Below are positions 1-5,007 of a stretch of 5,007 nt of DNA, in pieces. Position 1 is the stretch's first letter, and the number at the start of each line of letters is the position of its first letter. Origin of the DNA: Bacteroidales bacterium UBA5206 (GTDB lineage: Bacteria > Bacteroidota > Bacteroidia > Bacteroidales > Tenuifilaceae); the NCBI GenBank assembly GCA_002412705.1, contig DHVO01000063.1:1-5007 (forward strand), read 5' to 3'. Both the position numbers and the translations under genes were made by a program. The notes under the pieces are model-generated. The model was not told where the DNA came from. It did no database searches and was given only the letters and a program-made list of their open reading frames with translations.

Positions 1-155
1 GGAATTCCGTACTCAAGTATAGGCTGTGTTACAATAATTTCATCAGTCTCGGAAATAGTGCTGCTATCTGTTGCACTTTGGGTGGCAAAAAAAACGGCAG
101 CCGCAGCAAGTAGTACTCCAAGTATAATAGCAGAAATAATGAGTGTTTTCTTCAT
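1..155 (-). CDS. Exported/membrane-anchored protein N-terminus, probable M23-family peptidase (partial)
   Basis: Only the first 51 codons are present; the rest lies beyond the left edge. The reading frame starts with ATG at 155-153 and has no stop to base 1. The protein begins MKKT, followed by a hydrophobic segment at about residues 5-24 (rich in I, L, V, A, F). This is a signal peptide or single membrane anchor without an obvious lipobox. A Ser/Thr/Asp/Glu-rich linker follows at about 26-43, and the visible end is ILEYGI followed by a CCn proline codon. From memory, a YGIPVDSF-like segment just after the anchor is typical of Bacteroidota M23 (LytM-type) zinc endopeptidases that cut cell-wall peptides. 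That resemblance is the only reason for the family call, because the catalytic domain is not in view. The start lies 38 bases after the stop of the YitT-like gene on the same strand, with no terminator between them, so co-transcription is plausible. There is no clear Shine-Dalgarno site, as usual in this phylum. The gene call is firm; the family call is tentative. Confidence 0.6.
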   Translation of the reverse strand, partial: MKKTLIISAIILGVLLAAAAVFFATQSATDSSTISETDEIIVTQPILEYGI

Positions 156-193
156 TGGTTAGGAAAGGGAATTAGGGGTTGTTGAATGGCTTT

Positions 194-1072
194 TTAGGAG
201 CGGATGCGCTCAAATCCTTGACCGTAAACTCCCATTACGTTGGCTACGGAGATAAAGGCTTCGGAGTCTAGCTCTTTAATGATTTTGTAAACATCGTTTA
301 CCTCATGCTTTCTCACAAGAGTAATAAGCACAGTTTGCTGCTCCTTGGTGTACCAACCTTTGCCATCCATAAGGGTTACACCACGGCGAATATCATTGGT
401 AATTCTATCGGCAATGGCTGCATATTTTTTTGAGAAGATAAATATTTGTACCGACTGCCGATTACCCGATAGTACAGCATCAATGGCATATGCGGTAATA
501 GACATTGATACGTAGCCGTACACAATGGTTTCTATACGCTTTACGGGATCTTGGTCGAGTAGCACTAAAAAGGCGCTACCAATAATAAACACATCTATAT
601 ATAGTATAACCTTACCTGGGCTAATGTTGCGGTACTTGTTTATTATCATGGCGATAATATCTGTTCCACCACTACTGCCCCCCTGAGTAAACGTAATTCC
701 GATACCTACCCCAGAGAGCATTCCACCTATAATAGCCGACATGAACTTGTCGTCCACAATGGGTTGCTTAATTAGCGTTTGTAGGGTGGAGAGTAAGATT
801 GATGCGGTTATTATCCCAAAAATGGTTTTTACCCCAAAGTTGGCTCCTAGTATCTTGATAGCTAGCATAATTAGGAATATATTAATTATGAAGTAGCTAT
901 AACCAACAGGAAAACCTGTTGCAAAGTAGATTAGAGTACCAACACCAGAAACGCCACCTCCTGTTATTTTGTGTGGGATAAGGAAGGCTGTCCACGCTAA
1001 AGTGTATAGGAATAGACCAAATGCTATAATAAAATAGCTGCGAAGGTTTTTAAGTAGCAACTTAGATTGCAT
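194..1072 (-). CDS. YitT-family membrane protein (DUF161 + DUF2179)
   Basis: A 292-residue inner-membrane protein of the YitT family, whose transported substrate or biochemical role is not established. The N-terminal half (about residues 10-200) holds several hydrophobic helices, roughly at 12-31, 56-75, 82-101, 112-130, 153-172 and 181-200. Family hallmarks are the Gly-rich ITGGGVSGVGTL near 36-47, which follows the first helix, and GGSSGGTDII at 131-140. The soluble C-terminal part (about 205-290) matches the DUF2179 domain, with GVTLMDGKGWYTKEQQTVL near 231-249 and a terminal GVYGQGFE. Length is normal for the family. The ATG at 1072-1070 is preferred over a TTG at 1114-1112, which would add 14 residues, because that TTG lies in the T-tract of the upstream terminator and the extension looks unlike a membrane-protein N-terminus. 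The stop is TAA at 196-194. The gene follows leuS on the same strand but is separated from it by the terminator. The M23-like gene begins 38 bases downstream. No frameshift or missing motif is seen. Confidence 0.93.
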   Translation of the reverse strand: MQSKLLLKNLRSYFIIAFGLFLYTLAWTAFLIPHKITGGGVSGVGTLIYFATGFPVGYSYFIINIFLIMLAIKILGANFGVKTIFGIITASILLSTLQTLIKQPIVDDKFMSAIIGGMLSGVGIGITFTQGGSSGGTDIIAMIINKYRNISPGKVILYIDVFIIGSAFLVLLDQDPVKRIETIVYGYVSMSITAYAIDAVLSGNRQSVQIFIFSKKYAAIADRITNDIRRGVTLMDGKGWYTKEQQTVLITLVRKHEVNDVYKIIKELDSEAFISVANVMGVYGQGFERIRS

Positions 1073-1112
1073 AGGGCTGTGTATTACAATATTGTTATGT
1101 TTTACGCACGGC

Positions 1113-1159
1113 AAAAACCAAAAAACATGCCCTTAAAGAGAGGACATGTTTATTTGGTT
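1113..1159 (-). terminator. Intrinsic terminator downstream of leuS
   Basis: The two arms, 1116-1133 and 1141-1159, pair around a 7-base loop at 1134-1140. The core stem is AAACATGtCCT against AGGgCATGTTT (minus-strand sense) with one mismatch. It extends through an A/T-rich section to AACC/GGTT with one bulge. On the minus strand the core stem is followed by six T, GG and five T (1125-1113), the shape of a rho-independent terminator. It sits about 32 bases after the leuS stop codon, so it should end leuS transcripts before the YitT-like gene. The plus strand lacks an equally good T-tract, and no plus-strand gene ends here. Confidence 0.8.
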
Positions 1160-1191
1160 CAGTAAAGAAAGAACATTGAATGGTTTGTGGC

Positions 1192-3975
1192 TTACATTAC
1201 AATGTTTACAATTTTATTGGGAACAATAATAACCTTCTTAGGTTGGTTTCCCTCAAGGTACTTTGCTGTGTTCTCGTGGTTCATCACCATTTTCTCAACC
1301 TCTTCTTTTGGCAAATTGAGCGGTAGCTCAAGTGTAAATCTGGTTTTGCCATTAAATGAAATTGGACAGGTAAACGTGCTCTCAACAAGAAGATCCTCGT
1401 TGTAGCTAGGCCACTGCGCTTCGCAAATGCTGGTTGTGTGGCCAAGTGAATGCCACAGTTCCTCTGCAATATGAGGCGCATATGGCGATACAATAATTGC
1501 AAGGGCTTCTAGTACCTCGCGCTTATTGCACTTAAGATCGGTTAGCTCATTAACGCAAATCATAAATGCCGAAACGCTGGTGTTAAAGCTAAACTTCTCA
1601 ATATCTTCAGTTACCTTCTTAATGGTTTTGTGAATAACCTTTAGCTCATCCTTGGTAGCTGCCTCGTTGCTAACAGTAAAGTTCATGTTAGAGTCGTGGT
1701 AAAGGCGCCATAGGCGGCGGAAGAACTTGTGTACGCCATCGATGCCGTTTGTGTCCCAAGGTTTTGATTGCTCTAGTGGGCCAAGGAACATCTCGTACAT
1801 GCGGAGGGTGTCGGCACCATACCTATCAACAATCATGTCGGGGTTTACCACGTTCCACATGCTCTTGCTCATTTTCTCAACGGCGTAGCCGCAGATGTAC
1901 TTGCCATCCTCAAGAATGAACTCGGCATCCTTGTACTCGGGCATCCAGGTGTGGAACCTATCTACATCAAGTACATCGTTATCAACAATGTTTACGTCCA
2001 CGTGAATTGGGGTAACATCGTACTGATCCTTAAGATTAAGGGATACGTACTTGTTTGTATTCTTTACGCGGTAAACAAAGTTAGAGCGTCCTTGTATCAT
2101 CCCCTGGTTAATAAGCTTTTTGAACGGTTCGGGTTTGCATACCACGCCAAGGTCAAAAAGGAACTTGTTCCAGAAACGAGAGTATATAAGGTGCCCTGTA
2201 GCGTGCTCTGTTCCGCCAATGTAAAGGTCAACGTTCTCCCAGTACTCATTAGCCTCCTTGGATACTAGCGCATTGCTATTGCGTGGATCCATGTAGCGGA
2301 GGTAGTATGCAGAGGAACCCGCAAAGCCAGGCATGGTACTAAGCTCAAGTGGGAAACCATCGTTTGTATTCCAGTTCTTTGCCCTGCCAAGTGGTGGTTC
2401 GCCCTGTTCTGTGGGAAGGAACGCATCAACCTCAGGAAGCTCAAGTGGAAGTTTGTCTTCGTTTAGGGTGTAGGGCATTCCATCTTTATAGTAAATAGGG
2501 AATGGTTCGCCCCAGTAGCGTTGCCGGCTAAAGATGGCATCGCGCAGGCGATAGTTCACTTTTCGCTTACCTATTTTGCGGTTTTCAATTTCGTTGTTGA
2601 TTTTCTTAATTGCCTCTATGGTTGGCAATCCATTTATTAGCTCGCTGTTAATAGCAATACCATCCTTGGAGTCGTAGGACTCTTCCCATGTTGCAGGATC
2701 GGTAGGCTCTTGTCCCTTTTGCGCCACAACTTGGCGAATGGGTAGGTTAAAGGTACGGGCAAAAATAAAGTCGCGGCTATCGTGCGCAGGTACAGCCATA
2801 ATAGCCCCTGTGCCGTAACCCGCAAGTACGTATTCGCTTATCCAAATGGGAATTTGCTCGTTGGTAAATGGGTTAATGGCATAGCTACCAGTAAATACGC
2901 CTGTTGCACGCTTAGCATCGGCCATGCGTTCGCGCTCTGTGCGCTTCTTGGCCTCAGCAATGTATGCATCAACAGCAGCGCGTTGTTCTGGTTTAGTTAG
3001 CTCATTAACCAGCTCGCTTTCTGGAGCTAGTACCATAAAGGTTACTCCATAAATGGTGTCGGGGCGAGTGGTGAATACGAGTATTGGGTTGTTGCTTCCT
3101 TCAACATTGAAGAGGATTTCAGCCCCCTCTGAACGTCCAATCCAGTTGCGCTGAATCTCCTTAAGTGAGTCGGTCCAATCAACCGTATCCAGCTCATCGA
3201 GCAGGCGCTGTGCGTAGGCGCTTATGCGTAGGCACCACTGTTTCATTTTGCGTTGCTCAACTGGATGACCTCCACGAACGGAGAATCCCTCCTTAACCTC
3301 GTCGTTGGCAAGTACGGTTCCTAGTGCAGGGCACCAGTTAACCATAGTATCGGCAAGGTATGCTAAGCGGTAGCTTAGTAGGATTTCCTGCTGCTGGTTT
3401 TCGCTCATGGCGTTCCACTGTGCAGCAGAGAAGGGGTTTACCTCTCCGCAAGCGGCGTTAACCTTGCTGTTTCCGTTGGTTTTAAACTCTGTAACAAGGC
3501 TCTCAATGGGTTCTGCTTTTTGCGACTGGTTGTTGTACCAGTGCCCAAACATCTTAACAAAAGCCCATTGGGTCCAGCGGTAGTACTCAGGGTCGCAGGT
3601 GCGGAACTCACGATCCCAGTCGTAGCTAAAGCCAATTTTATCTAGCTGCTCGCGGTAGCGAGTGATATTCTTTTCAGTCGTTACAGCAGGGTGCTGACCT
3701 GTTTGTATTGCATACTGCTCGGCAGGTAAGCCAAAAGCATCGTACCCCATTGGGTGAAGCACGTTAAACCCTTGCTGGCGCTTGTAGCGGCTATAGATAT
3801 CGGAAGCAATGTAGCCTAGTGGATGCCCTACGTGGAGGCCTGCTCCCGATGGGTATGGGAACATATCGAGTACATAGAACTTTGGGCGATTATTGTCAAC
3901 ATCAACCTTGTAGGTTTTTTTATCCCTCCAGTACTGTTGCCATTTTTTCTCTATCTCATTGAAATTATAATCCAT
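1192..3975 (-). CDS. leuS: Leucyl-tRNA synthetase
   Basis: Cytoplasmic class Ia aminoacyl-tRNA synthetase that charges tRNA(Leu) with leucine using ATP and hydrolyses mischarged tRNA in an inserted editing domain. Numbering here is from this start (927 residues). The HIGH-type motif is HVGH at 48-51 within FPYPSGAGLHVGHPLGY. The CP1 editing domain covers roughly 285-425, with the Thr-rich TTRPDT at 302-307 and GTGAIMAVPAHDSRDF around 388-403. The catalytic core resumes with SRQRYWGEPFP near 483-493 and MPGFAGSSAYYLRYMDP near 548-564. A leucine-specific insertion precedes KMSKS at 701-705. The anticodon-binding helical domain follows, with SPYAPHIAEELW near 830-841, and a small C-terminal domain ends in VPNKIVNIVM. 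All key motifs are intact. An insertion at about 146-195 and a nearly cysteine-free zinc module (WCPALGTVLANDEV, then RGG in place of RCx) match Bacteroidota enzymes as I recall them. An in-frame ATG at 3993 would add six residues (MQIQRL); the MDYNF start is preferred because homologues begin MEYNF. The stop is TAA at 1194-1192. Confidence 0.98.
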   Translation of the reverse strand: MDYNFNEIEKKWQQYWRDKKTYKVDVDNNRPKFYVLDMFPYPSGAGLHVGHPLGYIASDIYSRYKRQQGFNVLHPMGYDAFGLPAEQYAIQTGQHPAVTTEKNITRYREQLDKIGFSYDWDREFRTCDPEYYRWTQWAFVKMFGHWYNNQSQKAEPIESLVTEFKTNGNSKVNAACGEVNPFSAAQWNAMSENQQQEILLSYRLAYLADTMVNWCPALGTVLANDEVKEGFSVRGGHPVEQRKMKQWCLRISAYAQRLLDELDTVDWTDSLKEIQRNWIGRSEGAEILFNVEGSNNPILVFTTRPDTIYGVTFMVLAPESELVNELTKPEQRAAVDAYIAEAKKRTERERMADAKRATGVFTGSYAINPFTNEQIPIWISEYVLAGYGTGAIMAVPAHDSRDFIFARTFNLPIRQVVAQKGQEPTDPATWEESYDSKDGIAINSELINGLPTIEAIKKINNEIENRKIGKRKVNYRLRDAIFSRQRYWGEPFPIYYKDGMPYTLNEDKLPLELPEVDAFLPTEQGEPPLGRAKNWNTNDGFPLELSTMPGFAGSSAYYLRYMDPRNSNALVSKEANEYWENVDLYIGGTEHATGHLIYSRFWNKFLFDLGVVCKPEPFKKLINQGMIQGRSNFVYRVKNTNKYVSLNLKDQYDVTPIHVDVNIVDNDVLDVDRFHTWMPEYKDAEFILEDGKYICGYAVEKMSKSMWNVVNPDMIVDRYGADTLRMYEMFLGPLEQSKPWDTNGIDGVHKFFRRLWRLYHDSNMNFTVSNEAATKDELKVIHKTIKKVTEDIEKFSFNTSVSAFMICVNELTDLKCNKREVLEALAIIVSPYAPHIAEELWHSLGHTTSICEAQWPSYNEDLLVESTFTCPISFNGKTRFTLELPLNLPKEEVEKMVMNHENTAKYLEGNQPKKVIIVPNKIVNIVM

Positions 3976-4294
3976 AAGGCGTTGAATTTGCATCGTTTAA
4001 TAATAGTTTGCAAAGATAGAAAAAAGAGTGTTTATAGTTAATTATTGTTAGCCGATTAGTGGTTTCTCTTTGTATTTATTAAACGGGGCTTTGCGCTTCA
4101 TTTTTTTAATATTCAGTGCTCCTTTGTAGCGCTAAAACCTTGTTAAATAAGGTTAATTGACCTTTTGGTACAATAGTATGGGGGTATTTTATTCATTCCT
4201 TTGTTCTTCGAATAACACAGCGCAATTGCTCTGGCAGCATATGTTAGTGTTTGTTGTTGCTATTAATGTGAAATTAGGAAGAACCAATTTTATA
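3976..4294. other. Divergent intergenic region between leuS and the phosphoesterase gene
   Basis: About 320 A/T-rich bases without a convincing gene. It holds the leuS promoter box near its left end. For the rightward gene, a loose Bacteroidota-type pair is TTG at 4226-4228 and TAGTGTTTG at 4245-4253, one base longer than consensus, which would give a leader of about 36 bases; this is weak. Two small symmetric elements lie mid-region: the palindrome TAGCGCTA at 4127-4134, and an AACCTT/AAGGTT inverted repeat at 4136-4141 and 4149-4154 with a 7-base loop. They could be an operator or a weak hairpin, but nothing supports a specific regulator. The phosphoesterase frame is open back to 4157, with in-frame ATGs at 4178 and 4241. 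I see no tRNA or recognisable small RNA. Confidence 0.6.
4011..4018 (-). promoter_or_regulatory. leuS promoter, Bacteroidota -7 box
   Basis: On the minus strand this reads TATCTTTG, an exact match to the TAnnTTTG consensus of the -7 element used by the Bacteroidota primary sigma factor. It lies 35 bases before the preferred leuS ATG at 3975 and 17 bases before the alternative ATG at 3993. Transcription would therefore start close to 4005. The usual TTG/TTTG upstream element is not evident at the expected distance, where the sequence is simply A/T-rich. The short leader leaves no room for a riboswitch or T-box. Position and match make this the best leuS promoter candidate; the start site itself is inferred. 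Confidence 0.55.
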
Positions 4295-5007
4295 ATGAGA
4301 AGGCATGCTTTATTTACAGCAATACTGTTTGTTTTTGTTTTAAACACAGGATGCGAAAACCTGATAGAATATAGCCCTTACGAGGCAAAGGTTAAGGATG
4401 GTGAGGCGAATTTGAATGGAAAGGCAATTAAGGCTCTTGCGGCTAAGAGTAGCAATGCGTTTAAGCCCTTTCGTTTTGCAGTAATTGGCGATAGCCATAC
4501 TTACTACGACGATTTTAAGGATCAGATAGCTGCGTTAAACCAGATTGACAGCATCGACTTTGTTGTGCATATGGGTGATATTACGCTTAGTGGCATTTAT
4601 CGGGAGTTTTTATGGTACAGGGACATTATAAAACCGCTACGGTACCCAATTGTTACTCTTGTTGGTAATCACGACTGCCTTTCGAATGGGGAGTTTATGT
4701 ACAAGGAAATGTTTGGCAAGTTTAACTTTAGTCTAGATTATAATGGTTGTAAGCTGCTTTTCTTTGACGATAACATTTGGGAGAGAAATGGTAAAGACCC
4801 CGATTTTACATGGCTAGATGGTACCCTTGCCACAGAGGGTGAATGGAAACACAAATTTGTGTTTGCTCACATACAGCCTTGGGATCAACAGTTTAGTGTA
4901 GGGAATGGACATTTGTACAATTTTATTATGGATAGAAATAGCGTATCTCTATCCATTCATGGTCATACACATAGCTTCTATTATGGAACTTATTACAAGG
5001 ACTGGTA
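4295..5007 (+). CDS. Calcineurin-like metallophosphoesterase, probable envelope lipoprotein (3' partial)
   Basis: The first 237 codons of an open frame that runs off the right edge. The N-terminus has basic residues (MRRH), a hydrophobic stretch at about 6-17, and then NTGC with Cys20 followed by Glu-Asn. This resembles a lipoprotein signal peptide, although Asn at -3 is not the canonical Leu, so anchoring through Cys20 is likely rather than certain. After a linker of about 35 residues comes a complete calcineurin-like core. The motifs are GDSH at 65-68 (Asp66, His68), GDITLSG at 94-100 (Asp95), GNHD at 124-127 (Asn125, His126), AHIQPW at 191-196 (His192) and GHTH at 223-226. These are the ligands of the dinuclear metal centre that cleaves phosphoester bonds. 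The substrate (phosphoprotein, nucleotide, lipid headgroup) cannot be told from sequence. The ATG at 4295 is chosen because it places the signal segment at the N-terminus; in-frame ATGs at 4178 and 4241 would bury it. AGGAAG at 4276-4281 is a distant, weak ribosome-binding site. The gene is divergent from leuS, so it is probably transcribed independently. Confidence 0.9.
   Translation, partial: MRRHALFTAILFVFVLNTGCENLIEYSPYEAKVKDGEANLNGKAIKALAAKSSNAFKPFRFAVIGDSHTYYDDFKDQIAALNQIDSIDFVVHMGDITLSGIYREFLWYRDIIKPLRYPIVTLVGNHDCLSNGEFMYKEMFGKFNFSLDYNGCKLLFFDDNIWERNGKDPDFTWLDGTLATEGEWKHKFVFAHIQPWDQQFSVGNGHLYNFIMDRNSVSLSIHGHTHSFYYGTYYKDW

Noticed and set aside
1..8. GGAATTCC at the very start, resembling an EcoRI linker and possible cloning junction
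   Set aside because: The bases fit the reading frame and complete a YGIP motif expected at this point in M23-like proteins, so they look native.
1187..1405. Plus-strand open frame opposite the 3' end of leuS, and similar frames at 1951-2268, 2782-3000 and 3823-4041
   Set aside because: They lie antisense to leuS, whose motifs run unbroken through the region, except that 3823-4041 also extends past the leuS start. None has a recognisable domain or a supporting start context.
1284..1502. Minus-strand frames within leuS (also 2637-2825 and 3438-3635)
   Set aside because: They are alternative frames of the intact leuS coding sequence with no family features, so they are shadows.
3211..3233. Direct repeat TGCGTAGGC at 3211-3219 and 3225-3233
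   Set aside because: It lies inside leuS with a 14-base offset that is not a multiple of three, and encodes ordinary LeuRS sequence (ISAYAQRLL). It is chance similarity.
3976..4060. Possible T-box or other leucine-responsive leader upstream of leuS
   Set aside because: The inferred leader is about 30 bases, with no stem, no T-box core motif and no terminator or antiterminator pair.
4157..4174. E. coli-like promoter elements TTGACC (4157-4162) and TACAAT (4169-4174)
   Set aside because: They are only six bases apart, which cannot serve as a -35/-10 pair, and Bacteroidota primary promoters use a different consensus.

Overview
The window looks like ordinary chromosomal DNA from a member of the Bacteroidota, most likely near Bacteroidales. 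The evidence is a leucyl-tRNA synthetase with the lineage-typical insertion and degenerate zinc module, the near absence of Shine-Dalgarno sites, a TAnnTTTG-type promoter box, and an N-terminus resembling Bacteroidota M23 peptidases. The genus cannot be named from the sequence alone.

Layout from left to right: (1) 1-155, minus strand, the N-terminus of an exported or membrane-anchored protein, probably an M23-family peptidase, cut by the window edge. (2) 194-1072, minus strand, a YitT-family membrane protein (DUF161 plus DUF2179). (3) About 1113-1159, a strong hairpin with T-tract that reads as the intrinsic terminator of leuS. (4) 1192-3975, minus strand, leuS, complete. (5) 3976-4294, a non-coding divergent region holding the leuS promoter and probably the promoter of the next gene. 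(6) 4295 to the right edge, plus strand, a calcineurin-like metallophosphoesterase with an N-terminal signal or lipoprotein-like segment. Its catalytic motifs are all present and its C-terminus lies outside the window.

The three minus-strand genes run in the order leuS, yitT-like, M23-like. leuS appears to be transcribed from its own promoter and largely terminated before the yitT-like gene. The yitT-like and M23-like genes are 38 bases apart and may be co-transcribed. The phosphoesterase is divergent and separately controlled. Functionally these are a translation enzyme, an inner-membrane protein of unknown substrate, a probable cell-wall enzyme and a probable envelope phosphoesterase, with no evident shared pathway.

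I found no mobile element, CRISPR array, tRNA, rRNA or riboswitch, and no convincing novel system. The observations below are modest: terminator placement that decides a start codon, lineage features of LeuRS, the promoter, a homopolymer run and the phosphoesterase start.
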